Of a stretch of DNA of 64,000 nucleotides, positions 20,535 through 38,949 are shown piece by piece. The notes beneath the pieces were generated by a model, which saw nothing but the letters and a program-made list of their open reading frames with translations, did no database searches and was not told the DNA's origin. The translations under genes were made by a program, and so were the position numbers. Position 1 is the stretch's first letter; every line of letters starts with the position of its first letter. This DNA comes from Glandiceps talaboti (lineage: Eukaryota; Hemichordata; Enteropneusta; Spengelidae), in assembly GCF_964340395.1 (NCBI RefSeq), contig NC_135556.1, positions 14,871,410 to 14,935,409 of the forward strand, written 5' to 3'.

Positions 20535-22530
20535 TGTCTGTCTGTCTGTCTGTTTGTTTGTTTGCTTGCTTGTTTTCTCTCTGTTTGGGACTACACGATT
20601 AAAAGTTATCTATGGCCGAATTGATCAACGCTATTGGAAGCATAATAAGTTGTTATGCAATAGATACAATTTAACTACAGAGTAAAACTATTTCATCCCA
20701 GTTTTATCGCCTCACAATAAACTATAATAGTATCACTTATTTTGAGTACCTGGTACACTGTGTTCCATCCTCTCCCTATTCTCGTCATGAAATGACAGCG
20801 TCCACATTGTAAGTGCTGTGAGTTCTTCCTCTTCCTCTGAGCTGCCTGCATCATCATCCAGTAACCTTAGTAACAGAGGAAGGACACGTGCATTGACCAA
20901 TCGTACCTGTGGCGAAGAAGACAGTTCTCAATTTAGTTGTAGAGAAATAGAAACACGGAAATCTTCGCAAAAGATATCAAATGTGTAAAGAAAGTGAAAT
21001 GAAATTGATTATTATTAATGACACCCTGAAATCTTTACACAGTTTAATTTTGGGATGGAATAATGGGAAAGATCGAAAAATTAGATCAAATATAGCAACA
21101 ATTAATTTAAAGATATCAATATTATATAAACTTGAAATACATATATATATATATGTAACAGATACTTAACAATTTAGACACCAATAAATTATTATAATAA
21201 CTGCTGCTTTGCCAATGATAGCAACCGAATGGAATTTGAAAATAAAGAAATGAGAGTTTTGTAAGTTCAAGAGGTTGTAGCATCAGAACGGTGTTACAAA
21301 TCTGTGCCATGGATGAAAATTATATAATCAGTCTGATCTTTGAAATCTAAAAACTTGATTCGTAAGTCTTCATATCCAGTACCTTTCGACTTGTTATTCG
21401 ACCCTAAGTAGATGGAAAAACATAGTGATAGCATATATTTCCTAAATATAATATTTTATTAAAACGAGGGCGATGCATTGTTTGATAAGCCCATTGTCTT
21501 TCACAGACCTGTTCAACAGTTTGATCATTGCAGTTTCACAAAGAATGACCGAATGAAAGAATTGTAGACCAGACTTTACCTTATTGTCGTCATACAGTGC
21601 TAGTTGGTTGATAGCCAATAAAATGTCACTGGTTTTGAAGGAGAAAAATCCAGTTTGCCAAATATGGGGTATCTCGTCATTGTTCAGTGCTACGTCTAAT
21701 GTCGACACAACGCTCTTTATATCTTCATCTGAACTGATCAGTTCATATTCATCCTCGTTCACAACATAACTTAGAGTTAAAACTGAGATGACTTTAATGT
21801 CTGTGTTTTTGCACTTGCGAGCATATTTATGAAGAAGGAGCATACCATTAGCACTGTGTACGCGCGACCTGTTTTCTGGACAGTTTGTTACCAAGCTGTG
21901 TAAACACACTAAGGTGCTCTGAAGAATCCCAAGGTAAATGTCTTTTGTGTTTTCCGCCTGTGGGGCTGTAAATTTATCTGGCTGCAATCTTGGGTTTTGT
22001 AAATCCTCAAGAAGGAACCCCACAGCCCCGACTTCGCCTAAGGCCTGGGACAATTCCTCTGAACGATTGCACAGGTGAGCTACAGCTATCTTCAGACATT
22101 CTAACACAGATAATTGGAATGCAAAAGCATCGTCCCGATGTTCATCGTCAATATCGATAATCGAGTGAATTTTCTTCCACACTTTCACAAACAGTTTGTG
22201 GAAATTTATTTTCACCAGATGCTTACAATATTCCTGGATTTTTGCAATGTCCTGGCACGAAGGGAGGTCTCCAAATGGTGTGTCGAGTTCCATGACCATT
22301 TGTAGAGATTCTCTTGTACCCAACTCACTTGAAGTTCTCTTATCCAAATATTTCACCACTCTCGTCAGTATTTCTTTACCCTCTTTGATTTCGTCATCAT
22401 TCAGGTGTCCACTGCTCGCCCTACGCCTCCGTAGCGATAACGTTCCTGTGTTTGCCCGACCATTTGGAATAATACCGTTGGCCTGTTGAAATTCCACCAG
22501 GGGAGACTTCTTACTTTCGGCCGTACCCAT
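18223..22530 (-). CDS. ATS1: ARM-TIR-SAM-like protein, 6 exons, complete, 671 aa
   Basis: Exons 5'->3': 22530-21580, 20906-20750, 20203-19976, 19784-19683, 19112-18915, 18602-18223; 2,016 nt in frame, intron phases 0,1,1,1,1. Residues 1-400 are armadillo-like helices; exon 2 holds a clear ARM repeat (VLPLLLRLLDDD...LTMWTLSFHD) and exon 3 begins with another (KACCGALWQLQ). TIR spans about 410-546: [46 protein letters not shown]. Glu480 in CRTE matches the catalytic Glu of TIR NADases, and its codon is split by intron 4. A proline-rich linker (PLPPPPDD) precedes a SAM-like C-terminus (W..KDVKYWLRRNGL, F.GFDG, APEFFY). The start MGTAES fits N-myristoylation; RRRRASS at 34-40 is a polybasic, kinase-like site. 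It is the most diverged complete member. Function as an NAD hydrolase is inferred from SARM1-type TIRs. Confidence 0.88.
18737..18845. repeat. (GAATAC/GAATAT)n hexanucleotide repeat
   Basis: About 18 units with GAATAC in the middle and GAATAT at both flanks, in the last intron of ATS1. Confidence 0.9.
20299..20560. repeat. (CTGT)n, (GT)n and (CTGT)n microsatellites
   Basis: Runs at 20,299-20,395 and 20,501-20,560 in ATS1 intron 2; ORFs over them are artefacts. Confidence 0.95.
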
Positions 22531-25500
22531 ATTAACGACAAATAAACAGTGGAAGGGTAAATATTACCTTTATCTGTTGAATAAAGAGGAACATGAAACA
22601 GTTTACTTACAAAAACTCTGGATTCACAGATTCCAATGTTGCTGGTACTATAACCAACAACATTGCATATAATGCGATTATGGGAGATGGTTATATGTTT
22701 AGAATACTAAGTCTTGCGGCTGAGTCATCATTCCAACTATAGACACCAATTGTTTGTGCTTAGGGACACTTCTTTCTACACTTCAGAATTGATAACTTCT
22801 AAAAAGCTATTCAACAATTGCAAAGAACATATTACATTACACAAAACTAACGGAAAACATAATGTATGCAGATTATCAATGTTGGTGGTGAGATAGACAC
22901 GGTAAGGAAAATAAAAATGTTTTGATATTTAGTCTTCAGATATATCTACGCTTTGTGGACACGCGACAAACGAAGCCCCTAGGTCCAGTACACGTGTACT
23001 ACGGTAGATACATGTAATAAGCGTAAACTTATGTTTCGGCAATGACTGGAGCAAAAGTCGATAGACGACTCGCAGTTGATGTTCTACCCGTCCTGAAAAC
23101 ATCTCTACTTGTCTTACCTACTCGGCTCTTCGGAATGAATCGGTAGAAATTATTAACCAACACAAGGGGAACCAGGTGCGTACTAAATGAAGTACAGCAT
23201 GGTTTACAAATTGTCTGGATACAAATGATGTATATCCCGGTAACATCTGTGAAGTCACGAGCTGAGATAAATCCACACAACCAGGTGTCAAACAAACATG
23301 GTTTTTGAGCTTATTACGTCCGTTTAAAAGCCACGCATTACTATGTAGGCCAGTAGTACCCCCTTGCTTCATTCACATCACTGAGTTTACTTTCAGATTT
23401 ACTGAAGAGAGGCTTCGTTTGTTTTAACACAAAACATGAACGCATACCAATTTACTCGTCATGACGCACGTTGTTTACCCTCTGGACTCTTCAATTCACC
23501 GAAATAAAGCCATTTTCAAATACGTCTAAAGGACATTTCTTCTTGGTCAACACATGCGGTCACATGTTGCTTTACAAGGAAGGGAATTCTAAATTTATGC
23601 AACAATCTTGGCCCCCTCTGAGATTAAAACCCCTTAAGGTGAATGAGAAATAAGCATATCAAAAAGGTGAACGTTTTTGATTAACCCCCATTTCAATCGC
23701 TGTAAAAACTCACTACCGCTAAATTTCAATGGCGATCAATATACATTGTTTACGGCCTTTTGCGGCTTTGCATAAGCTTGTTATAGGAGCGACTCCAGAC
23801 CTGCTTTAATTATCCTAAAATAGTATCAGTTGTTTCAAAAAAAAACTCGACTGAGTAGCAGATTCAACCATTTCTTAGTATTCATTGAAAAGATGTCGGT
23901 AAAAGATGTTATAGGAGTTATAGTACATTTGTCACTTAAACGGTCTGAAGTCTTTGGAGAACTTTTTCAGAGTTTGTTGGTGTGACGCACTACTACATTG
24001 ACTGCTACAAACAAACATAACAAGGAACAGAACACCCGAGCGTTGTAGCTTAGTAAATTGTGATTATTGAAGAATATCACGCTTAAAATACCACTAGGTG
24101 TGCTGACGTTCATAAGCTGTTTGCCAAACATTATTTGGGAATGTACACTTTTCTTTTAACAGAATCTCAAACACACAAACTTTCCCCTAGTAATACCTGT
24201 GTAAACAGATAGGGGCACTGTTTGTTATGTAACATAGGCATATAGTGGCCAACTTGTAAAAAAAAGTACATGTTATTAAAAAACTGGATTACTGGCCACA
24301 AATTATTCCACCCAAGACTTCGCTGACATTTTCAGACAGCTGAGAGATAACACTTCACGCTTGTAGTACATTTTATAATACTCGAATTATGAATACTTAC
24401 CCTAGACAAGGGTCCCCAGCAACACCATCATCTAGTGAGCGTTTGTTTTTACGCGTGGTGCTATGTCCTCGAGGTTTGCCTGTGGGTAGATATTTGCATA
24501 ACAATAGACATATAGAACATCTAATAAAGCCAATTGCTTATGAAGACAGTCAAATTAATTGCAACTGTTACGTATGAACACGTTTTTCTCCAGGCTTCAA
24601 TCACGGTCAGTAGAGAATCTTTTCAGTAGCCTCCAACCATAGCAGAAGCCCTGCCGAAAATTCACTACTATATGGGGAAATGTATCCCATCATTCCTCTC
24701 GTTCTCAGTGTAGATAATCTCTTCCGCTCACCAGGAAGCTATTGTTGAATCATCTCACATTTCTGTACAGTGACAATCAATAAGTTTGCTTCTGTTTTTA
24801 GCGTCCCTTCCTTGTAAAATCGATCGTATGCTCAGTAAAGGAAGCAGATCGTCTGAGAATACGTGGTCCGTAATGTTACGTCACTACTCACGTGGAGAAA
24901 CCGTGGACTAGGTATGTTCCTCCAGCTAAATGTTGGTTGTCGACCTAAACACCCTAGAGCTCTTTACCCCCAGGTGTCATGTATACACATTAGGTACATA
25001 TTTTGGATCATTTTGCAATTTTTCAAAATGTACAAACTACATGAATTTAGGATAAACACTAACACCACATCCTGTGTTGCCTGATATATAATTCTAGGCC
25101 CTACAGATAACTGGGCTGTACTCCCCCGACAGCCAGTTCTTATAATTGGTGTAATAATAATAAATATTTACATGACCCCCACATATCCATGAAGGTGCTG
25201 GGGGGGGGGGGGGCTCTTCATGGAATAAGAAAGACGAGCTTAACTCTGAGAAAAATTAAAACAACGCTTGCGAAAATATACATAAATATAAAAACTGATC
25301 GAAAAGTTAACATGAATGGGGTTTTTTTCTGAGGCATAGTTTCAAGAAAATGAAATAAGGCAATTCGGTGGAAAGGGGAAATATCAATAAAAATGGTAAA
25401 ATAACTTTCTCACGTGTTATGCCCGTCTGTGGAATAAACTACATTAACATTACGGTAAAAAACAAACTATTGCTAACGTCTTCAAGAATAATTTCAAGAT

Positions 25501-25589
25501 ATGTCCATTTTCCAGAGCACTCTGACTACACACAGCGCCTCTGAACTTCACTTTTGTGTGGAAGGTCACACTTAATCTATTGCTTCCAG

Positions 25590-25738
25590 GTTTATTTGTT
25601 TGTTTGTTTGTTTGTTTGTTTGTTTGTTTGTTTGTTTGTTTGTGTGTTTGTTTGTTTGCTTGCTTGCTTGCTTGCTTTCTTGCTTGCTTGCTTGCTTGAT
25701 TGATTGATTGATTGATTGATTAATTGATTGATTGATAA
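25590..25738. repeat. (GTTT)n(GCTT)n(GATT)n compound microsatellite
   Basis: Three successive tetranucleotide blocks differing by one base from the next. Confidence 0.95.
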
Positions 25739-27034
25739 TTAAGGTGTGTAATTTAAAAATTAATACACAGTCATGCACGATATTATAAAAAAAAATTCAG
25801 TGTATAGTTATAGTATAGCAGGGATGTGCTATCAAATATTGGAAGAGGTTCAAGTGTGGTACAGCACGAATATTCTGAATCCAACTGAAAACGTAGAGAC
25901 CTTCAACTCAAATGCCCTTTTTAGAAGAAAAATGCAGTAATATTACCCATATCCAGGGTTTTTAAGTTTTTATTTAAAAATATGTTTTCTTTGCACAATT
26001 TCATCGTTAACATCAAAATGCACGATTGACAAATCTGTATCTAACATATTGAACTTTCATTAGTAATTACATTTGTATAGTAAATGTCAATATGCGTCAT
26101 ACAGGTATACAGACACACATGCAAAACACCTACACACATGCACGCACGCACGCATATTTCTGTAATTGTGTGTGTGTATGTGTGTGTGTGTGGGGGGGGG
26201 GGTTGTGGGGGGATCAATTTAGACTTTGGATTTTGTTTGCTTCTGATGGGCATTTGCTAGTAACGGATGTTAAGTATCGGACATAATATATTACGTCACT
26301 AGGTATTGGTGATGAACTCTTCAGTTTTTCTCATTGTCTCTAGATCTACCTAGATCGTTTCGTTTCTTTAATTAACCAATTCGATAATTGCTAACCCTGG
26401 GGTGTCATTACAGCATGTAAGTTGATCAAAGCTTCATTTGTACTTGATTGGCTATCAATTGTCTGTAACTCACCTTTTCTCTGCGTCGTTGGTAGCTATT
26501 TCACAATTAGTGCTTCATTTCCACTGTTTCATTGTTAAGGCTGCATTTCAAGTAGATCAGACACAACCAAGAAACTTGATTTAGCTTACCATTTTGTTAT
26601 AATAACTATTTCTAAAAGACAGGGAAGTTTTCATCTAGTTTGTATACCACAACACCTTTTCAGTCAGCAAAATTGGGTCCGTTAAAAATGCTCCTTTTGA
26701 ACGAACGTTATGTTGGTGCTCAAAATGTATGTTTTTTTTAATAATCTGGCTGTAATTTCTAGTTTTTGGCATTTTGGCAATATATAATTTCACAATGGAT
26801 ACGGAACGATTTTGTCATGTGGTCTACTTCTATGAATCACATCCAAGAGGACATAAAATATTATTATATTTATACAGAAGAGTATACCAATTAAGATTTA
26901 TTTATCAAATTATTTTTTGCACTGCCATAAAAGATTCATTTTAAATCGGCTAAGGAACTTTTCAGTTCTGTTCCCTAGCGCAACATAAAGTGAAGCATTG
27001 ATTGCGTGAAACAGCCGTCGAGAAGTTGGCAAGC

Positions 27035-27110
27035 TAGACTGTACGATACGTCGTGCTGTTCAGTCCTATCCGACTTCTGATAACGTGGCACGAATGTCGT
27101 ATCTTGACTA
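27035..27110. mobile_element. MITE copy 1 (TAGACTGTAMGRTACGTCGTG family)
   Basis: A 76-bp imperfect hairpin starting TAGACTGTACGATACGTCGTG and ending CGTATCTTGACTA. Flanks TTGGCAAGC (27,026-27,034) and TGAGCAAGC (27,111-27,119) match at 7 of 9, a decayed 9-bp target duplication. It shares its arms with the copies near 41.2 and 44.1 kb. Confidence 0.65.
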
Positions 27111-28153
27111 TGAGCAAGCATGACCATGCCCAGACGGGAAGATTCGTCATAGCACCACTTACATGGTCGTGATTATAAAAGTACAAAGTCGAAACATTTA
27201 GTCTAGTGAATCTCAAAAATGGTAAAAAATACTGATTTTTTTATGCATCTCCCCCTTAATATCGAGATGGGTGATTTATAGCAGTTATAAATTTTTTTTT
27301 CTATGTATTTTCGATGGAAGATCGGGTGAGATTTTAGTTCGCAAATCATTACACCGTCAATATATGTAGCAGAACATTTACTGATATTGTCAACTGCAGT
27401 CCTAATATGGTGTTCTGCGCAAGGCTGGATTCCTTATATGGTATAATTTAGTCCTAATATGGTCATTGATACAAGTTTGCAGGCCTTTATACACCATATT
27501 CATAATGGTATCTTGAACGCCTGTATGATACGTTGCAGATATCGGAACCTCTGAAAATAATGCTACGTCCAACCAAAGTCACATATTTCTTTGCCACCCA
27601 TTGTCTGGGGTTAGCCCATTTGATGTTTTATTATATATTCTCTCTCAAAAATAATTACAGGCTCATTAAGATATACATTTCAGGGACATCCAAATATACT
27701 CTCATTATTAATTAAGATATTTTTTGAAGTTAGTTAGTTTCATGGCACATGGTCAGTTCGTTTAATGATAAAATCAGACAATAATGTTTATTAAATATCT
27801 CAGGTTGTATTTCTGAACAGAGATAGTTTATAGTTTGTTAACTCACATACAGTTAATACGACAAGATATCGTCCCTCTATCGATAAATAGTGTCAAACCT
27901 TTACCCAAAAGCTCAAATACATTCATTATGTAAAATCAAATATGTAAATCTGGCAAGTAAGTAAACATTTGAGCATGATATAGACCTCACAACTGGCGAG
28001 CACTATCCTTGCAATCCATGGGTAAGGTTGTTTTAAATAGACACACCTGTGGTGGCGCTGTAACGTAAATCCCAAAGTTTAATCGTGTATCGTTCGTGAA
28101 CGGGAAATAGGTTCTGAAACATTCCACTTTATTGTCATCATTCACGTCCATTC

Positions 28154-32592
<4,439 letters not shown>

Positions 32593-34011
32593 GATGAACC
32601 GTTTCTAATAGCTGCCCGATTAGTTGCAGACAATCCTTAGTTCTAGACAACCCTATAAAAGCAAATCGAAAAACTAAGTCAGCTGAAATGATAAAATTCG
32701 AAAAACACAGAGTCGAGAGTAGAGTATGACGTTTGTTTATACTTCAGATCAATAATTCCTGTATACGTAGTGGTCTGAGGTTTATAGAAGGATATGTCTA
32801 AACAATTATTATGGACGGAGTTAGGTGAAACGCCGTCGAACGATCGCCTCTGGGAGAGGGTCACGGTAGGATTTATAAGTCTTAGTTATAGTTCTGTTTA
32901 CTTGACATGAACTACTAGTAGTTGCTCTGCCAACATGAGCGTTCAAAGAACAATCACAGTACTACGATAAATACATTGTATAACGTAGTGTCGGCAATAT
33001 ACCTTTCCAACGATAACGTTGGATAAATACACTTTGTAATGTACGTAGACAAATTCTCTAGACACATACTAAAAACAGTTGTGAACCGCATATCTGTCAA
33101 TCGTTCTGTTTGAAACATTATCCAAAACGCGATGTAAGTCATACCCACAGTCATACGATCTGTCACAATAGCTCATTATACGTTGGTAAAGACTTAATCG
33201 ATATTACGACGACGCGATAAATACCTATGCCTCTGCTATAAAGTGCTCGCCAAGATAACAATAACAGTACAGAAGAACGTACTCACCAGGACGTTTACTT
33301 CTATGTTCAAAACTGTCATTGTTCTGTCTCAAATGCTGTCCTTCTATATTTCTAGTTTCTAGACGGATAAGAAAGATGACAGGAATCACTTACCAAAACA
33401 TGTCGGCACACTGGAAAGTAGTCTGAAATGTCATGACGTGTTGCCAGGTACACACATTACAACAATAGGGGGAGTATTTACATACGAAAAGATGGAGATA
33501 GGGGTGGAAGAGTATGACCTTTGACACGACCTTTGGGGAAGAAAGACAGTGAAAGTCCTGGTAAACAAATGATTCGAAGTTATTAGGGTGACTTGGCCGT
33601 TTGCGGCATTGGTGACACTTTAATACTCGAATCGGGAAGGCGTGTTATTGTATTTTGTGTGAGTGTATTTGAAGTTCAAAAGATACCAAACCATGTACCA
33701 GTGAGTGGAGTGAACGCGCAAGCCCCCTGCTCCCTGACCTACACACAATCGCCCGATATACACACTTACACTCTGCAAACGAAAAGTTGACCATGCAGCA
33801 TCTAAACTCACAGGAAGACCGCAGATTCAGTTGTCAGAATTATACAATGTGAATGTTCTTTTATTCCATTACAATTTCAATTTTAAATTCCTGAAAACTT
33901 TAATTTTAACTTTCACATCACCCTAGGTCTATTATCTTATCCTGTCCCTTTTCTTACTTGCTGTTGATTGGGCATTTTTTTTAAATTTTAGCCTGTATCA
34001 TCATCATCATC

Positions 34012-34081
<70 letters not shown>

Positions 34082-35672
34082 CCATCATCACCACCACCAC
34101 CACCACCACCACCACCACCACCACCACCACCACCACCACCACCACCATCATCATCATCATTATATTCTTTTAATTCCTTTTATTAATGTTGGTATTGTTG
34201 TGATTACTAGTATTCTATATATTATGTCATTTGTTTTTGTCGGGAGTAACTAAAAACGAGTGTCCATATTTACACGATGGACAATAAAGTTATTTCTAAT
34301 CTATGCTATTCCAGTAACGATTTTTCTTCATACCAGTATTACCAAAATTGTCCAGCTCATCAACAATACAATTGGTGTTAAATAAATCTGTGATAGAGGG
34401 ACTCTGCACAATATTTTATGGTTTGGCCAATATTTTGATCTGTCAAGAGAGTGCGATTCCATACAGAATAAAATGGGCAAGGTTTACATAGGATTAAAAA
34501 ATTAGAAAACATCTCTGAAAGATGTCTTGTGAGCTCATACTAAAATCTGCAAGCAAAAACCCAAGTCGTAACTCATCAATAAACTGACAAACCCAAGATA
34601 TTTTGTTCACGTGACATTTTTGTTAATGTGCTGCTCACGAGAAAGTGTAACATGTCTTGTCTTAATTTTACAGCAAACGTCATCTGTCTCTGACCCAGTC
34701 TAACAAGTAACACTGATAAAATAAAAGTAGTCAACACCAATCATGTGATTGTTAAATTGCACACTTTTAATGATTATATATAATCCTTGCCTTTACCAAC
34801 AGCTCCAGTATTCATGCTTGTTACACGGAAAAGTCACTTTAACCTAATACCACTATATTCTCTATAATGGTTTGAGCTTTAACGAGTCAGGTATCTCATT
34901 AAATACCCATGGCTCATCGATTTAATGACAATGTCACTGAGCTATTGAGTGTAAATGTCAGTTTTCAGGTAAAAACAAACATATTTATAAATTACAAATA
35001 ACTTTGTACACAGTATTCCAAGTTTGTGATATTTCAATTCACCTTCTCGAAAGTGTTTTTGCAACTTTGATACGCTATGATACAAACTTTAAGGTTTTAG
35101 CATGTGGGTGTTTGAGACACACATAGTCATAACTATACTCAAAAAGGTCATATATGTATCAAATGTGAATCCTCAAATCTAAACACAATGTATATATACA
35201 AGGTAAGAACAAAATTGAACGTAAATGTAAATAACTACTAGTAAATACACTTGAACCTGTTATACAATTATACCATTTGATAAATAATACAATTTATACA
35301 CATAATATACAATACACAATACTATTATAGTTCAGTATAAAATGTCTATCGCTATATTTACAAATCAAAATATCATAATTATTTCATACCACTATTATTC
35401 CCATTACATTATATATATATCATAAATGTTCCAGTAGTGTTTGCCAGTCAGTTTTTCTTCTGCGTTCCCTATTTCACGTTGATGCGGTCAAGTTCAAGCA
35501 CTTTGTTTGAGTTACCAGTAGCTGAATATTTGGATCACTTTGACGTACAAGGTGACTTGTACTTACTGGTTAATAGATTATACAGGTTACATCAAACGGG
35601 AACGTGTATTTCGACCGGCAAGTTACCATAGTTACAAGCCATCGGTTACATGATCCTATCTAGTCAGGGAAT
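32593..35672. other. Intergenic region between ATS2 and ATS3
   Basis: No coding family seen. It holds (ATC)n(ACC)n at 33,995-34,160. That is followed to about 34,305 by a stretch ending GGACAATAAAGTTATTTCTAATC, which looks like the 3' tail of a non-LTR retroelement. The rest is AT-rich unique sequence. Confidence 0.55.
33995..34305 (+). repeat. (ATC)n(ACC)n microsatellite plus possible LINE-like 3' tail
   Basis: Trinucleotide runs to 34,160, then TGTCCATATTTACACGATGG and GACAATAAAGTTATTTCTAATC, a tail style common in animal non-LTR elements. No reverse transcriptase remnant seen. Confidence 0.5.
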
Positions 35673-36189
35673 CTACATCTCAATGCTTCTCAAAGCCCTG
35701 GTAAATCTTGTCAAGTCTAATAGATTTTTAAATCCCATGTTGCTTTTCAGGGAAGAATAGAAGAACTCAGGGGCTCGCATTTCCATCATTTTGAATTCAA
35801 TGATTGCCTTCCCGTCATACCCCGCAAAATGTTTCACCATATGAGCTAGGCCGAAGTCATTCAGCCATTTTTTAACATCGTCATTTGACCAGGAATCCGC
35901 GGAAGATGTCGATTCATCAGCTTCGACTGAGTTTTGTTTCGTCTTCGTGGTCTTCTTTCCAGTCTCCTCTGCAAAGTAACAGGTAATGAAATAATGTCAA
36001 TAAAGGAATGAACTCAGGGGTATGGTGTATGTTTGAGAGAGAGTGTGTCATGAACGTTGATATGATGAAGAAAATATACATTGATTACAATCGCCAATTT
36101 CCACTGGCTTCTGATAAAATTAATCTCTGTCAATCACTGGTGAAGACTATTTTATGGTACATACATACATACATACATACATACATACA

Positions 36190-36221
<32 letters not shown>

Positions 36222-36309
36222 CATACATACATACATACATACATACATACACACATACATACATACATACATACATACACACATACATTTTTACTATAAA
36301 CTAACAAAG

Positions 36310-36365
<56 letters not shown>

Positions 36366-38902
36366 CAGCCAGCCAGCTAGCTTGCTTACTTGCTTACTAA
36401 GTAAACTTACTTTTTTTGTTAGCATCTTTCCCAAATTGACTGAACACAAAAACTTACGTTTACTCTCCTTTTTGTTAATCTTTCCCCGGTCACCAAGTTC
36501 CCTGATTATATTTGGTACATTGTCATGTAGACGTGGCTCAGAGCTGATATCAAAGTACAGTTTAGTTCCAATCAGAATGCCAAGCCATCCATCAGGTGAG
36601 TAGTTTTCCTGTACACGGATTGGTACGAAGTCTTTCCCCAATTTATATGTATATTCTGCCTCTGTAATAAAATATATACGTTGTAGGTATATTCTGCAAC
36701 ATATAATATGACATCATTGATATCACACCGGTATGACGTCAGGCAACATGTAATATAATATCATTGATATCACACCCTATGATGTCAGACAACATAATAT
36801 GACATCAATGATATCACATCCAAATGACGTCAGACAGAATGACAGCGTTGATATTACACCATTATGACGTCAGACAACATAATATGATATCATTGACCAC
36901 TATGATGTCAGACAACATAACATGACATCATTGATATCACACCACTATGACGTCAGACAACATACTATAACATGATCATTGATATCACACAATTATGACG
37001 TCGCATAACAAAATATGACATCTTGGATATCACGTCACTATGACTTCAGACAACATAATATAACATCATTGTAATCACATAATTATGACGTCGGATAACA
37101 TAATATGGCATCATTGTAATCACACCACTATGACGTCAGACAACATAATATAGCATCATTGTAATCACACCAATATGACGTCAGACAACATAATATGACA
37201 TCTTGGATATCACATCACTATGACGTCAGACAATATAATATAACATAATTGATATCACGCCACCATAACGTCAGATAGCAAATGCCTTAAAAGAGAGTGG
37301 TGGTAATACACCAATAAAGGAAAACATCAATAGAGGATTTTAAGAAGCCCGAACTGTTGGATGAAAGACTATACCAATTTTAATAACAGCCATCACATAA
37401 ATAGTCATCATCTTGAGTACAAGTAAATTTAGTGCCTCGTATTATTAAAAGTTGTATACATGAGTTTCCTAGCAACGTCATGATTTTTATTAATTGGCAT
37501 GACAACACTAACCTGTACGACAACTTGGACTGTTCTTGTACTTTTCAGACATGCAAATGAGTACAACGTCAGCTTTCTCCACTGCATCAGCCATGGCCTC
37601 CAATGTTGATCCAGCTGTTGGAAGTAACGTGTACGGTTATAGACTGCCTTGGGAAATGTGCATACTGTCGCTGTATGCGTAACATAGTACTCAGTATATT
37701 GTCAATATGAAATTACATCTTGTTAATATTTCAGTGTGGTAGTACACTTGACAAGAGATTTGGCAAGCAATCCTAAAATGCAAGTCTTTTTTCCATTTAT
37801 CACAGGACTGTATGTCAAATTCAGTTTTTTTTTTTAATTCTCTGTTTCGGTAATTCATGTTCAATATTTTACAAGGCCTTACCCATCTTTTCTACATCCA
37901 TCCACACATTGAAACCAGCAGCTTTCAAACGATCTTTGACCTTTATCATCGCCTTCTGACAATCCCATTGGTAGCTGATCATCACGTGACCAGAAGCCTC
38001 TTGCCCGTTACCACTCTCCATCTCATCGTACAGAGATTTCAGTTCAATTTGTTGATCCATGCCCCCGAGTTGCCAAAGTGCGCCATCACACGCTTTCTTT
38101 ATTCCTTGGTTTTTGGAGTTTTTCAACCGCCTCAAGTCTGTTCAGGGGGAAGAAGGTGAGTATAATTAGTCAGAAATGAAATGAGAGTGAGATGTTATAA
38201 AGTAGCCACAACAAAAAGAAACATAGCTGATTTTGCCAGAATAATTCTAGAATTCTTGCGATAACAGTAACAAAAGAATGTACCAAACTTTATTGCCATC
38301 AGCCAATGATGTTTGAAATAACGCATGCACAGATGGACAGCCAGAGACAGACACACAGACAGATGTACCCACCCATAACATAAGTGCTCCTTACGAGAAA
38401 AAATGGTTTCACAGTAAAGATGACTCACCATCCATGCATCCAGGTTCTTCTTTGATTTTGTCTTTGTTGTTGTCATGAAAGGAGAGTGTCCATATCGCAG
38501 TGGCTGCCAGTTCGTTTTCTTTTTCAGTGCAATCTTCTTTCAAGAGTTTAACTAATAAAGGGAGTACTCCTTTTTGCACAAGTGTTTCCTGTAATGTTCG
38601 ATATTTGAATAGAATAGAATAGAATAGAATAGAATAGAATAGAATAGAATAGAATTAATACACATACTTATAGCGTCAGCCAGTCATCTATTCACCCAGC
38701 CTGCCATAATACACATCCATCAACCCACACTTCCACGATCTGCCACTCGCTCACTCACTCACCCACTCACTCACTCACTCACTCACTCACTCACTCACTC
38801 ACTCACTCACTCACCCACTCACCCACTCACTCACTCACTCACTCACTCACTCACTCACTCACTCACTCACTCACTCACTCACTCACTCACTCACTCAGTC
38901 AG

Positions 38903-38949
<47 letters not shown>

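Larger units (their letters stand above)
22531..28153. other. Intergenic region between ATS1 and ATS2
   Basis: No ARM, TIR or SAM exons and no other coding family seen on either strand. Contents: a poly-G run near 25,200, a (GTTT)n(GCTT)n(GATT)n tract at 25,590-25,735, a GT/G-rich patch near 26,165-26,215 and a MITE at 27,035-27,110. The ATS1 promoter should lie just above 22,530, but no certain element is visible. Confidence 0.6.

Noticed and set aside
22196-22489. 97-codon plus-strand ORF
   Set aside because: Antisense shadow of ATS1 exon 1, which has family support.
18223-22530. ATS1 as the SARM1 orthologue
   Set aside because: Domain order is ARM-TIR-SAM with one SAM-like domain at the C-terminus. 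SARM1 has two SAM domains before a C-terminal TIR.
23029-23372. Overlapping minus-strand ORFs between ATS1 and ATS2
   Set aside because: No family motif, no splice context, and no similarity to the ATS exons.
33593-33811. Overlapping ORFs on both strands upstream of ATS2
   Set aside because: Short, mutually antisense, no recognisable motif; probably chance.
36690-37290. Regularly spaced repeats resembling a CRISPR array
   Set aside because: Animal nuclear DNA; units diverge along their whole length and there are no distinct spacers. It is a minisatellite.
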